Assembly: GCA_017617575.1 (NCBI GenBank)
Contig: JAFZVY010000057.1
Coordinates: forward strand, 1-37,740
Direction of reading: 5' to 3'
DNA length: 37,740 nt
DNA from: Bacteroidaceae bacterium
Lineage (GTDB): Bacteria > Bacteroidota > Bacteroidia > Bacteroidales > Bacteroidaceae
Below are positions 1-7,500 of this stretch, piece by piece. Under the pieces are notes generated by a model. It was not told where the DNA came from, did not search any database, and saw nothing but the letters and a program-made list of their open reading frames with translations. Every line of letters begins with the position of its first letter. Position 1 is the first letter of the stretch. The position numbers and the translations under genes were made by a program.

Positions 1-250
1 ACTCTCGACCACCTTCCCAGGTCGCAGATTCATCGTGGACGAAGTGATGGATTTCTCTTCCAAGTTATTAAAGACACTCAAGCGCACCGTACCACAAGCC
101 AACATAACATCACGCGGATTTGTCCTCACGGCAGACGAACTACGCAAACGGGCAGGTATCAAGGACGGTGGTTCCGTCTATCTCTTCGGCGCAACAGTAG
201 GAGGAAGAAAAGTCCTGATAAGGTGTAGCAAATGCCCTACAAGCATATAA
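1..250 (+). CDS. THUMP-like class I SAM methyltransferase, 3' end only (second copy)
   Basis: This is an open frame already in progress at the window start; 82 codons are visible before TAA at 248-250. The visible protein is identical, residue for residue, to the C-terminal 82 residues of the complete methyltransferase at 19846-21054 (minus strand). At nucleotide level I count 9 differences in about 249 positions, and every one is synonymous. Similarity stops at the stop codon and the downstream DNA is unrelated. The segment corresponds to the THUMP-like C-terminal domain; the catalytic domain lies outside the window. A hairpin followed by a T run at 288-323 would end its transcript. Whether the full upstream gene exists cannot be seen. 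It could be a true paralogue, a partial duplication, or a join between strain variants in an assembly. Confidence 0.85.
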   Translation, partial: LSTTFPGRRFIVDEVMDFSSKLLKTLKRTVPQANITSRGFVLTADELRKRAGIKDGGSVYLFGATVGGRKVLIRCSKCPTSI

Positions 251-287
251 ACATTCTTTTTGACGCAATAAAGAAATAAGGAAAGTT

Positions 288-323
288 GTCCGATGCCCGT
301 CCGATGGGCTTCGGACTTTTTTC
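288..323 (+). terminator. Intrinsic terminator after the partial methyltransferase gene
   Basis: GTCCGA (288-293) pairs with TCGGAC (311-316), extended by GCCC/GGGC across a T-T mismatch, and is followed at once by six T. A second inverted repeat, AAAAGTTTGT (338-347) with ACAAACTTTT (353-362), lies just downstream. Confidence 0.75.
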
Positions 324-390
324 TGTCCCGACGGACAAAAAGTTTGTTCACGACAAACTTTTCACGGAAAGGCGTATTTCAGTTAACGTT

Positions 391-430
391 ATAAAAACAA
401 AAAAAGAAGAACCAAATTGGTTCTTCTTTT
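391..430 (-). terminator. Terminator of tRNA-Met
   Basis: A perfect 13-bp stem (402-414 with 418-430) and a 3-nt loop lie 6 nt past the tRNA 3' end. On the minus strand it is followed by a T-rich tract. Confidence 0.8.
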
Positions 431-436
431 ACTTAG

Positions 437-509
437 TTGCGGGGGTCCGACTCGAACGGGCGACCTCCAGGTTATGAGCCTGGCGAGCTACCAACTGCTC
501 CACCCCGCG
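437..509 (-). tRNA. tRNA-Met (CAT), initiator type
   Basis: The cloverleaf folds from the minus strand: acceptor CGCGGGG with CCCCGCA, D stem GAGC/GCTC, anticodon loop CTCATAA and T loop TTCGAGT. The C1-A72 mismatch and the A11-T24 pair in the D stem are hallmarks of initiator tRNA. CCA is not encoded. Two oddities: the anticodon stem carries AGG/CCT where initiators usually have three G-C pairs (GGG/CCC), and the T stem has a C50-A64 mismatch. Confidence 0.9.
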
Positions 510-542
510 ATGTTAAATCGTGTGCTCTTTTTCAAAAGCGAT

Positions 543-574
543 GCAAAGGTAGGGACTTTTTCCGAACTGACAAA
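543..574 (-). promoter_or_regulatory. Promoter of tRNA-Met
   Basis: On the minus strand TTTG (574-571), a 19-nt spacer and TACCTTTGC (551-543) match the Bacteroidetes -33/-7 consensus. It lies 33 bp before the mature tRNA 5' end. The rest of 510-677 shows no gene. Confidence 0.8.
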
Positions 575-677
575 CATTTTATCAATATTTTTGTCGAAAA
601 ATATGCTTTATAACATATTTTAGAATGTAAACAACAATAAATATCCAAAAATGCTCTGTTTATGCTCGCAATTATTA

Positions 678-2561
678 CTACTTTACATACGTTTTCCTTC
701 CGAGCCTTTCCATCTTTATTCGGTTGGAACCTTTGCGAAGGTAGATGCCATCGCAGGTGGCGATGTCAAGTCCGTCGAGTATGCCGCCATGACGATGGTT
801 GGTAACATCGCCATATTGAGAAAGCATCTTGAGGGGGAATAGACCGTGAACGGTTTCCTTGAGTTTAGGATTGTCCGTAATGACGCGACGAAGCATGAAA
901 CATCCGGAGAAAGCACCAGCCTCCACCTCTCCTATGTTGCGAGGAAGGAGGACTTCCTCCAATCCGCAGCATGAGTGGAAAGCCTGTCCAAGTACCTTGT
1001 TCACGCTTGACGGCAGAATGACCTTCTTGAGGTTATTGCAGAAAGCAAAGATACAAGGGGAGAGGGTGCGTGATACGGTAAACATATCAATATAGTAGCG
1101 TCCACCTTCCTCCACGAACTTATAACCCGTGCCCTTTGCCATGTTTGTCTTTTGGAAGCTATGGAACTGTTCTGGTGTCATTTTGCTGAAGTCGTACGCC
1201 ACGTTTCCACCAAAGATGCCAATGTCCGTGTATTTGCAATCCTTGGCAGGAATACGCATATAAGCATTCTCCGTATCATTCACGAATTGTACTCCGGAGA
1301 TGTCAAGATGGGAAAGTACGCCCGATGACTTGTCTCTCGTAAACTCGTCGTCGGCACATAGCATCCTGCGAAGGTAACGCACATCTTCGCCATTCATCTT
1401 GCCTGTTATGGTAAGACGAGTAACGGACATCGCCTTTGTCTCTGGCAAGACTCTCTGTAACGTACCCGGAACGGATAGGTGAACCTGACGACTCACCTCT
1501 GCAACGGATGCTTTTGGCTTGATGTCGCACACCACATTACTTATTATGTCCGGCATATTGTCGTCCTCGCATAAGTCTGGATGCAGGACAAGGCGGTAGT
1601 AACCGTTGCCAGCTCCGTACCAGCCGAGGTTGTAATGCAGGTAAAGCCCCTTGCAACCATCGCATACAAAGGCATGCTCGCCACCAGAGAGGATGACAGG
1701 TTTGCGTGCTTCAAGGTTTGTACGTATAGTGTTTTCGGTCAAGAGGGTCATTCCACTTTGAATGTACCTACATTCCGGAGAATAGCCCCAGAAGTTTACC
1801 AAGGCTGAACGTGCGTGAAGGGCATTTGACGATGTGCTAAGGTTGGCAAACTGGCTTGCGATGGATACGGCACAAGCCTCGACGAGTGAAGCCACCTGTG
1901 AGTAATCCTCGCCCTTTACCTTCTCGCGACTATATGATGGAGATATGTTGTCCCATGATATGCCTATGTCCGAGAAATCCTTCTCCATAACATCCCGAAC
2001 GGAGGTGTAAGTGAATGTTCCCTTGCCACGTTGCGGATAGCGGTAGTAGTACATTATCTGAGCCATCGCTATCGCCATACATCCTGCTGGCTTGTGACTA
2101 TTGACCAACGGTATTTCGGGGCACTTTAGGTTGTAGGGCGAGAGTTGTCCCCAGCAAATCTTGCCAAGAAGTGGCGAAACGGTATTGTGCATCGCCCCAC
2201 CTTGCTCTGTCTGCGAGTGAAGTCCCTTGTGCGCCATGGCAACCAACTGGTACTTGTATGTGTTGAGCAGGATGTTGCTCCATGATGATTCGGGATTGGA
2301 GAATATGTTGCCAACGGAATAGGCGAGTATGCGATTGTCCACGACCGAAGCATAGCGGTTACCAACAACTATGACGAACGCACCTCCCTTCGTGTCTTCC
2401 AACACTACCAGTTCATCCGAGGTGTGCGTAGCCTTGAGGTTCAGTCGGGTGCCGTCACAACCGTTTGCAATAAGCCAGCTACGACCTATCGCCTCTTCCG
2501 ACTGTGCCATCAGCATAACTGATGTAAAGAATGACAGAATGAATATAATGCTATGCTTCAT
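678..2561 (-). CDS. Secreted C10 (streptopain-like) cysteine peptidase with BspA-type leucine-rich repeats
   Basis: I chose the ATG at 2561, giving 627 residues, because it begins a clean signal peptide (MKHSIIFILSFFTSVMLMAQ). A longer frame upstream crosses the probable promoter. Residues about 135-330 carry the C10 signature: WGQLSPYN, then CP, then the catalytic Cys in HKPAGCMAIAMAQIMYYY (C161); the catalytic His in GGEHAFVCDG (H296); and NLGWYGAGNGYY with the Asn near 311. The C-terminal third holds LRR_5/BspA-like units (patterns such as LKKVILPSSV and LEEVLLPRNI with AF..C). In Bacteroidales such proteins are exported and probably act on host or dietary protein. No Spi-type inhibitor gene is adjacent. 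It is transcribed divergently from aat. Confidence 0.85.
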   Translation of the reverse strand: MKHSIIFILSFFTSVMLMAQSEEAIGRSWLIANGCDGTRLNLKATHTSDELVVLEDTKGGAFVIVVGNRYASVVDNRILAYSVGNIFSNPESSWSNILLNTYKYQLVAMAHKGLHSQTEQGGAMHNTVSPLLGKICWGQLSPYNLKCPEIPLVNSHKPAGCMAIAMAQIMYYYRYPQRGKGTFTYTSVRDVMEKDFSDIGISWDNISPSYSREKVKGEDYSQVASLVEACAVSIASQFANLSTSSNALHARSALVNFWGYSPECRYIQSGMTLLTENTIRTNLEARKPVILSGGEHAFVCDGCKGLYLHYNLGWYGAGNGYYRLVLHPDLCEDDNMPDIISNVVCDIKPKASVAEVSRQVHLSVPGTLQRVLPETKAMSVTRLTITGKMNGEDVRYLRRMLCADDEFTRDKSSGVLSHLDISGVQFVNDTENAYMRIPAKDCKYTDIGIFGGNVAYDFSKMTPEQFHSFQKTNMAKGTGYKFVEEGGRYYIDMFTVSRTLSPCIFAFCNNLKKVILPSSVNKVLGQAFHSCCGLEEVLLPRNIGEVEAGAFSGCFMLRRVITDNPKLKETVHGLFPLKMLSQYGDVTNHRHGGILDGLDIATCDGIYLRKGSNRIKMERLGRKTYVK

Positions 2562-2593
2562 ACCTTTAACCCCAAGAATTAAAACTTTCCGCA

Positions 2594-2602
2594 GCAAAGA
2601 TA
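2594..2602 (-). promoter_or_regulatory. -7 box of the C10 peptidase promoter
   Basis: TATCTTTGC on the minus strand, 33 bp upstream of the chosen ATG, is a full TAnnTTTGC match. No well-spaced -33 TTG is evident. Confidence 0.6.
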
Positions 2603-2625
2603 AATATTCTCTCCGATATTTTTCA

Positions 2626-2634
2626 TATATTTGC
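2626..2634 (+). promoter_or_regulatory. -7 box of the aat promoter
   Basis: TATATTTGC is a full TAnnTTTGC match about 60 bp upstream of the aat ATG, divergent from the peptidase promoter in the same 132-bp gap. It overlaps the first codons of the longer possible aat frame, which argues for the start at 2694. Confidence 0.6.
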
Positions 2635-2693
2635 AAAAGAAAAAGAGAATTTGGCAAAAACGACATTTTCTTTTTACTCCGAAAAAATATAAG

Positions 2694-3362
2694 ATGGTTT
2701 TCAAACTTTCAGACGACATAACATTTCCAAATCCAATATATGCGGAGGATGACGGACTCTTGGCAGTTGGTGGCGACCTCTCCATCGACCGCTTGCTGCT
2801 GGCTTATAGCTACGGCATATTCCCATGGTACGCCTTCAAGGAAGGGTTGATAGAATGGTGGTGTCCAAAAGACAGGTTCGTCATATTTCCTGACAAGATA
2901 CATATCTCCCACTCCATGCGTACGCTTATGAGGAAGGGACGCTATGTTTCTTCGCTCAACATGGCTTTTGATGACGTTATACACCAATGTGGACAGTTGC
3001 GCATCGAACAGGAAGGTGCGTGGTTAGGTCCTGACATGGAAGAAGCCTACAAACGTCTGCACGAACAAGGCTTTGCGAGTAGCGTAGAGGTGTGGGAAGT
3101 GGCAGACGAGCGAGGCTATCCTGTGGAGAAGCGACTTGTCGGCGGCCTCTATGGAGTGTGTATAGGTAGGTGTTTCTTTGGTGAGAGTATGTTCTCGCTT
3201 GTGCCAAGCGCGTCAAAGATAGCCCTTATCTTCCTTGCCAACGTAATGAAGGAGATGGGAGGAGTGATGATTGACTGTCAGTTTGAGACCGCCCACCTCA
3301 AGAGTATGGGAGGCGAGCATATCACCTACGAAGAATATATGAAATATGTAAAAATGGAATAA
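2694..3362 (+). CDS. aat: Leucyl/phenylalanyl-tRNA-protein transferase
   Basis: This 222-residue cytoplasmic enzyme transfers Leu or Phe from its tRNA to N-terminal Lys or Arg of proteins, making N-end-rule degrons for ClpAP. Family motifs are clear: FPNPIYAEDDGLLAVGGDLS near the N-terminus, YSYGIFPWY, the GGLYGVCIGRCFFGESMFS core, and CQFETAHLKSMGG near the C-terminus. Length fits the family. The ATG at 2694 was preferred to the upstream ATG at 2631 because the extra 21 residues are basic, low-complexity and overlap the promoter, while the product begins as other Aat proteins do. It is followed by tRNA-Leu with its own promoter. Confidence 0.95.
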   Translation: MVFKLSDDITFPNPIYAEDDGLLAVGGDLSIDRLLLAYSYGIFPWYAFKEGLIEWWCPKDRFVIFPDKIHISHSMRTLMRKGRYVSSLNMAFDDVIHQCGQLRIEQEGAWLGPDMEEAYKRLHEQGFASSVEVWEVADERGYPVEKRLVGGLYGVCIGRCFFGESMFSLVPSASKIALIFLANVMKEMGGVMIDCQFETAHLKSMGGEHITYEEYMKYVKME

Positions 3363-3399
3363 AATACGAGCGGAAGTAAAAATAATTAGCTCTCCGCAC

Positions 3400-3430
3400 T
3401 TGTATATTCAAAAAAAGGTCTTACCTTTGC
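3400..3430 (+). promoter_or_regulatory. Promoter of tRNA-Leu
   Basis: TTG (3400-3402), 19-nt spacer, TACCTTTGC (3422-3430). This is an exact Bacteroidetes promoter, 23 bp before the tRNA. Confidence 0.85.
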
Positions 3431-3452
3431 ATCCGCAATTTGCACCAAGGAT

Positions 3453-3536
3453 GCCGAAATGGTGGAATGGTAGACACGAGGGACTTAAAATCCCTTGGGC
3501 ATTGCGCCCGTGCGGGTTCGAGCCCCGCTTTCGGTA
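3453..3536 (+). tRNA. tRNA-Leu (TAA)
   Basis: Class II tRNA of 84 nt. Acceptor GCCGAAA pairs with TTTCGGT, including a G1-U72 wobble, with discriminator A73. The anticodon loop CTTAAAA is closed by AGGGA/TCCCT, followed by a long variable arm and the T loop TTCGAGC. CCA is not encoded. Confidence 0.95.
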
Positions 3537-3546
3537 CTCACTTCTT

Positions 3547-3592
3547 AACGTCTGGATGAATGTATGTGTTCATCCAGACGTTTTTCTTTTTT
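3547..3592 (+). terminator. Terminator of tRNA-Leu
   Basis: A perfect 14-bp stem (AACGTCTGGATGAA at 3547-3560 with 3569-3582) and an 8-nt loop, followed by a T-rich tract. Confidence 0.9.
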
Positions 3593-3676
3593 CTCTAATT
3601 GTTAAGAACCTGCCAGCTTTGTTGGCTAAATTACCAAATTACCATTTTTGGGGATGTGCGCTACGCGCCAAAGAGA

Positions 3677-3785
3677 AAAACAAAAGAAAACATAGGAAAA
3701 CAAAAGAAAACCAGATGGTTTTAAGTATAGATGCAAAAGTAAAAAATACTTTGTACAAACTTGTTAATTTGTTTTCTTTTGTTTT
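3677..3785. repeat. Direct repeat pair facing one inverted copy
   Basis: AAAACAAAAGAAAAC occurs at 3677-3691 and again 20 bp later at 3697-3711. Its exact reverse complement lies at 3771-3785. Either left copy can therefore pair with the single right copy. It sits in the gene-free stretch between tRNA-Leu and sodB. The rest of 3593-3995 is AT-rich and includes the segment GAGACCGCTTCGCTTAGT (near 3803), shared with the riboswitch region near 28354. I could not place a confident sodB promoter. Confidence 0.6.
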
Positions 3786-3995
3786 TTCTTCCTGTTAGTT
3801 AATGAGACCGCTTCGCTTAGTTCCAATTGATGCCTTTGGTGTATAATATATAAAAGAAAAGAATTTTCGTTCCTTCTCAAAAAAAAACTTGGTAAAACAT
3901 TTGGGTGTTTCGTGGATTTTTCCGAGTTTTGCAACGGAGTCGCACACCAGATTGTTGCGGCTAAGTTTCTAACACCTAAAAACAAAGAATAAACT

Positions 3996-4580
3996 ATGAA
4001 CATCGAAATGCCAACTCTTCCATATGCTGCTAACGCTTTACAGCCTGTAATAAGCGAGCAGACGATTGGTTTCCACTACGGAAAGCATCTACAGAATTAT
4101 GTTAACGCTCTCGCTTCTCTTGTCAAGGGTACTGAATATGAGGGTAAAAGCGTGGAGGATATCGTAAAGACAGCACCAGATGGCGCTATATTTAATAATG
4201 CAGGTCAGATTCTTAATCATGTTCTGTATTTCACACAGTTCCGTGCATCAGTCAAGGACAACAAGCCAAGTGGCAAGATAGCCAAGGCTATAGATGAGGC
4301 ATTTGGTAGCTTCGACGAGTTCAAGACACAGTTCAGCCAGACGGCTGCCACGTTGTTCGGCTCTGGATGGGCGTGGCTCTCACAGACACCTGACGGCAAG
4401 CTCGTCATCACTAAGGAGGCAAATGCCGAGAATCCTCTCCGTAGGGGTAACAATCCTCTCCTTTGTATAGATGTATGGGAACATGCGTACTATCTCGATT
4501 ACCAGAATCGACGTGCCGACCACATTAACGACTTGTGGCAGCTCATCAACTGGGATGAGATTAGTTCAAGAATGAAATAA
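3996..4580 (+). CDS. sodB: Superoxide dismutase, Fe or cambialistic type
   Basis: This 194-residue cytoplasmic enzyme dismutates superoxide. The four metal ligands are visible: H27 (GFHYGKHLQNYV), H75 (ILNHVLYF), D159 and H163 (DVWEHAYYLDYQN). The second-shell Gln in NNAGQILNH (Q71) is the placement typical of Fe-SOD rather than Mn-SOD, though Bacteroidales enzymes of this type can often use either metal. Rubrerythrin lies just downstream, convergent across a shared terminator, so two oxygen-defence genes are neighbours in an anaerobe. The start fits the usual N-terminus (MPTLPYAANALQPVIS). Confidence 0.96.
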   Translation: MNIEMPTLPYAANALQPVISEQTIGFHYGKHLQNYVNALASLVKGTEYEGKSVEDIVKTAPDGAIFNNAGQILNHVLYFTQFRASVKDNKPSGKIAKAIDEAFGSFDEFKTQFSQTAATLFGSGWAWLSQTPDGKLVITKEANAENPLRRGNNPLLCIDVWEHAYYLDYQNRRADHINDLWQLINWDEISSRMK

Positions 4581-4625
4581 ATAAAAACAAAATATTTAAT
4601 CTTAGCCAGTGCCGTGAGGCACACA

Positions 4626-4667
4626 AAAAAGCGTGTAGGAGACTTGTTCTCCTGCACGCAATTTTTA
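4626..4667. terminator. Shared terminator between sodB and rubrerythrin
   Basis: The stem GCGTG-T-AGGAGA (4631-4642) pairs with TCTCCT-G-CACGC (4648-4659). An A run precedes it and a T run follows it, so it can act on both converging transcripts. Confidence 0.8.
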
Positions 4668-4704
4668 TATGTATGTTACTTCTCTTTACTTCTTATGAGA
4701 AAGA

Positions 4705-5244
4705 TTAGAAGTTATCCACGTGAACCTCGAAGTATGCCTGTGGGTGGGCACATACAGGACATACATCTGGAGCCTTTGTGCCGATGATGATGTGACCACA
4801 GTTGCGGCACTCCCATACCTTAACTTCGCTCTTCTCGAATACCTGGGCAGTCTTGAGGTTGTTCAACAAGGCACGGTAGCGATCCTCATGTCTCTTCTCA
4901 ATAGCGGCAACCAATCTGAACTTTCTTGCCAAGTCTGCAAAACCTTCCTCCTCGGCTGTCTTTGCGAAGCCCTCGTACATATCGGTCCATTCGTAGTTCT
5001 CGCCATCGGCAGCAGCTGCAAGGTTCTCGGCTGTATTGCCAATACCGTTCAACTCCTTGAACCACAACTTAGCATGCTCCTTCTCGTTGTCGGCTGTCTT
5101 TAGGAATAACTCGGCAATCTGCTCGAAGCCTTCTTTCTTAGCCTTTGAAGCAAAGTATGTGTACTTGTTTCGTGCCTGACTCTCACCAGCAAATGCTGCC
5201 AATAGATTCTTTTCTGTTTGTGTTCCAGAATACTTTGTACTCAT
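4705..5244 (-). CDS. rbr: Rubrerythrin
   Basis: This 179-residue non-haem di-iron protein reduces hydrogen peroxide in anaerobes. The N-terminal ferritin-like four-helix bundle has the iron-ligand Glu and His residues: E21 ([11 protein letters not shown]), E54 (ADNEKEHA), the Glu cluster at 98-100 (TAEEEGF), and E116 with H119 (EKRHEDRY). The C-terminal rubredoxin domain has two CxxC knuckles, C146/C149 (CRNCG) and C162/C165 (CPVC). The length is that of a simple rubrerythrin. It runs convergently to sodB and has its own strong promoter. Confidence 0.97.
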   Translation of the reverse strand: MSTKYSGTQTEKNLLAAFAGESQARNKYTYFASKAKKEGFEQIAELFLKTADNEKEHAKLWFKELNGIGNTAENLAAAADGENYEWTDMYEGFAKTAEEEGFADLARKFRLVAAIEKRHEDRYRALLNNLKTAQVFEKSEVKVWECRNCGHIIIGTKAPDVCPVCAHPQAYFEVHVDNF

Positions 5245-5299
5245 AGTGTTTGTTTTTAGTTAGTAATGTATGTTCATTTGTTTTGTGCGTAACCACTTT

Positions 5300-5330
5300 G
5301 CAAAGATATGAAAATAAAGCATAATGGCAA
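5300..5330 (-). promoter_or_regulatory. Promoter of rubrerythrin
   Basis: Minus strand: TTG (5330-5328), 19-nt spacer, TATCTTTGC (5308-5300). Both elements and the spacing match the consensus exactly. Confidence 0.85.
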
Positions 5331-5383
5331 GCAAAAATGGTTATATTTTTCCCGAAGCGTAAAAGGGGGATGCTATGCCCCTC

Positions 5384-6595
5384 TTACTCCATCCTTATAT
5401 ATTGCTTTGCAAGTCCTCCCTCGCTTGTCTCCCTGTATATGGATGGGAGGTCGGAACCTGTCTCCATCATTACGGACAGAACCTTGTCGTACGAAACGAG
5501 GTGCTGGCCGTCGCTGAAGGTTGAGTATATGTTGCAATCCATGGCTCTTGCAGCCGCGTATGCGTTACGCTCGATACAAGGAATCTGAACCATTCCGCAT
5601 ACAGGGTCACACGTCATTCCGAGGTGGTGCTCAAGTCCCATCTCTGCTGCATATTCTATCTGGGCAGGACTGCCGCCAAACAACTGGTTGGCAGCTGCGG
5701 CAGCCATGGCACAGGCTACACCCACCTCTGCCTGACATCCTGCCTCGGCTCCTGATATGCTTGCCGAATGTTTTGCCACGTTACCAATCAAACCAGCCGT
5801 GGCTAAAGCCCTCAGGATGCGTATCTCGCTAAAGTTACGGCTTTGCCATAGGTGATAAAGGATACCCGGAACGACGCCACATGAGCCACACGTAGGGGCT
5901 GTCACGATAACACCACCTGCCGCATTCTCCTCACTTACCGCCAAAGCGTAGGAGAAGACCAAGCCGCGGCTGTGGAGTGATGCCGTATATCCTGCGGCTC
6001 TCACGTAATATTGTACAGCCTTGCGCTGGAGATGAAGCGGACCAGGAAGCACTCCTTCAGCCTGTATGCCTCTTTCCACGGCAGCCTTCATGGCTTCCCA
6101 CACGTCGTGAAGGTAGTTCCAGATGTCTGCACCCTCGTTCAGTTCCACGTACTCCCAGAGGGTACGTCCGTTCTTGCGACACCACTTTAGTATTTCTGTC
6201 ATAGAAGTCAATTCATACACGTCGCCCGTCTGCAGGTAGTCGCTTCCCTCCTCTTCGAGAGCGCCGCCGCCCACGCTGAATACCGTCCACTCGTCCACCA
6301 CGTTGTCCGACTCGTCGCAAGCCACGAACTTCATGCCGTTAGGGTGGTAAGGGAGATATACGCTCGGTTTCCAGTACAAATCCACGCGCTTGCCGTCACG
6401 CTGGAGCACATCAAGGATGGCGACATCCGTTAGGTGTCCCTTTCCTGTGGCAGCAAGACTGCCGTAAAGTGTAACCTGAAAATGTGAACATTGGGGATGT
6501 CTCTTCAAAAATCTCTCTGAAGCAAACCTCGGTCCCATTGTGTGGCTTGACGAAGGACCTGTACCTATCCTATATAACTCCTTAATCGACTTCAT
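5384..6595 (-). CDS. sdaA: L-serine ammonia-lyase (L-serine dehydratase), iron-sulfur type, single chain
   Basis: This 403-residue cytoplasmic enzyme converts L-serine to pyruvate and ammonia. The N-terminal beta-domain motif IGTGPSSSHTMGPR is present (residues 10-23). The alpha domain carries TAPTCGSCGVVPG (232-244). The probable 4Fe-4S ligands are C287 (AEAGCQAEVG), C329 (MTCDPVCG) and C340 (IPCIERNA); their spacing of 42 and 11 residues is the family pattern. Alpha and beta parts are fused in one chain, as in SdaA/SdaB. It stands alone on the minus strand. Upstream I see only a weak -7 candidate, so its promoter is not assigned. Confidence 0.96.
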   Translation of the reverse strand: MKSIKELYRIGTGPSSSHTMGPRFASERFLKRHPQCSHFQVTLYGSLAATGKGHLTDVAILDVLQRDGKRVDLYWKPSVYLPYHPNGMKFVACDESDNVVDEWTVFSVGGGALEEEGSDYLQTGDVYELTSMTEILKWCRKNGRTLWEYVELNEGADIWNYLHDVWEAMKAAVERGIQAEGVLPGPLHLQRKAVQYYVRAAGYTASLHSRGLVFSYALAVSEENAAGGVIVTAPTCGSCGVVPGILYHLWQSRNFSEIRILRALATAGLIGNVAKHSASISGAEAGCQAEVGVACAMAAAAANQLFGGSPAQIEYAAEMGLEHHLGMTCDPVCGMVQIPCIERNAYAAARAMDCNIYSTFSDGQHLVSYDKVLSVMMETGSDLPSIYRETSEGGLAKQYIRME

Positions 6596-6719
6596 ATTAT
6601 CCTGATGTTTGTGGGTTTATACTTGTTCATTTACAAATCTTATGCAAAGAAAAGCAAAATTTGCGAAATGGCAATACTGCGGACGCAATATTTTTTGTGC
6701 GCTTATATTGTTTTTGATA

Positions 6720-6774
6720 GTCTCATACAGGTCTCATGTTAGTCTCATAATAGTCTATACTTTGTCTCATACTT
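6720..6774 (+). repeat. Five-unit 11-bp tandem array (GTCTCAT-N4)
   Basis: GTCTCAT begins at 6720, 6731, 6742 and 6764, and the variant GTCTATA at 6753. The period is exactly 11 bp throughout. The fourth unit creates TATACTTTG, close to a Bacteroidetes -7 box. The array lies about 120 bp upstream of the first membrane protein gene and just upstream of a better -7 box at 6816. A near-identical arrangement lies at 36063-36106. Direct 7-bp repeats with 4-bp spacers resemble sites of OmpR/PhoB-type response regulators; that reading is inference. Confidence 0.85.
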
Positions 6775-6795
6775 GTTTTTCACTTTAAAGTACGC

Positions 6796-6824
6796 TTGAA
6801 TCAATCATTTTTTTGTAAATTTGC
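6796..6824 (+). promoter_or_regulatory. Promoter of the first membrane paralogue
   Basis: TAAATTTGC (6816-6824) is a full -7 match; TTG at 6796-6798 gives a slightly short 17-nt spacer. It is 69 bp upstream of the ATG. Confidence 0.6.
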
Positions 6825-6892
6825 CACAAAGATGCGAAAGTCTTATTATGACAATCGAATTGACTATCTGAAAACAAAAACCAAAGAAGAAA

Positions 6893-7489
6893 ATGAGTAA
6901 TAGAAAGACGAATAGGATTGCAAGTTCCGATAAGATGATATTGTGTGCACCAAAGGATAATGGAATGGTGTTAAGTTACACGTTGAACGTATTCCTGAAA
7001 TTCATAAAAGTTACTATAGCTTGCACAGCAGGCATGCTTGTTTGCGCATATCCCATAAAGATGATGGTTTCTTCGTTTAACAACGCTTTTGTTTTGGGGG
7101 GCTTGTTTATCCTTTTCTTTTATATCGGTTTTTGTGTTGCAGATCGACCTTTCAAATATTTTCACAAAATAGCTGACAGAGTATATCTCTATAAAGTAAG
7201 CAGGCACTCTTGGAAATATTTTTTCTATAGAGGATCTGACGGTGGATATGGTCTTGGGGCTATGATGTGTGCAACGTTATTATGTTTTGGCATTATGAAC
7301 GTCGCCAACAACGATTCACAAGTAACAGATGATTCAACATATGCACCTTTGTTGTTAGCTTTATGCGTTACCGTATTTATTTTGTGCCTCGTCTTCTTAA
7401 ACACATACAGGATATTTTACAAATGGAAGAAACGTCTTCCTCGCTCCACGGTTAAAATAGGTAAGGTAAAACAGAAAAGACAAATGTAA
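6893..7489 (+). CDS. Four-helix membrane protein of unknown family, copy A
   Basis: I do not recognise this 198-residue protein. It has four hydrophobic segments, at about residues 30-52, 61-81, 118-138 and 149-174, a short polar N-terminus and a very basic C-terminal tail. No signal peptide, lipobox or catalytic motif is evident. It is clearly paralogous along its whole length to the protein encoded at 7721-8272. Shared blocks are MVLSYTL after a CAP motif, CTAGM.VCAYPI in helix 1, VADRPFKY after helix 2, and WKKR.P.STVKI at the end. The 30 nt before the ATG are also similar in the two genes. The DNA is more AT-rich than the flanking sdaA and GH67 genes. Confidence 0.8.
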   Translation: MSNRKTNRIASSDKMILCAPKDNGMVLSYTLNVFLKFIKVTIACTAGMLVCAYPIKMMVSSFNNAFVLGGLFILFFYIGFCVADRPFKYFHKIADRVYLYKVSRHSWKYFFYRGSDGGYGLGAMMCATLLCFGIMNVANNDSQVTDDSTYAPLLLALCVTVFILCLVFLNTYRIFYKWKKRLPRSTVKIGKVKQKRQM

Positions 7490-7500
7490 TTCAAACCTCA

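Noticed and set aside
2562-2666. N-terminal extension of the C10 peptidase frame
   Set aside because: It crosses the predicted promoter and would bury the signal peptide 35 residues inside the protein.
3733-3741. Leftward -7 box TACTTTTGC that could drive a small RNA antisense toward tRNA-Leu
   Set aside because: The nearest TTTG is only 14 nt away, there is no defined product, and one 9-base match in AT-rich DNA is weak evidence.
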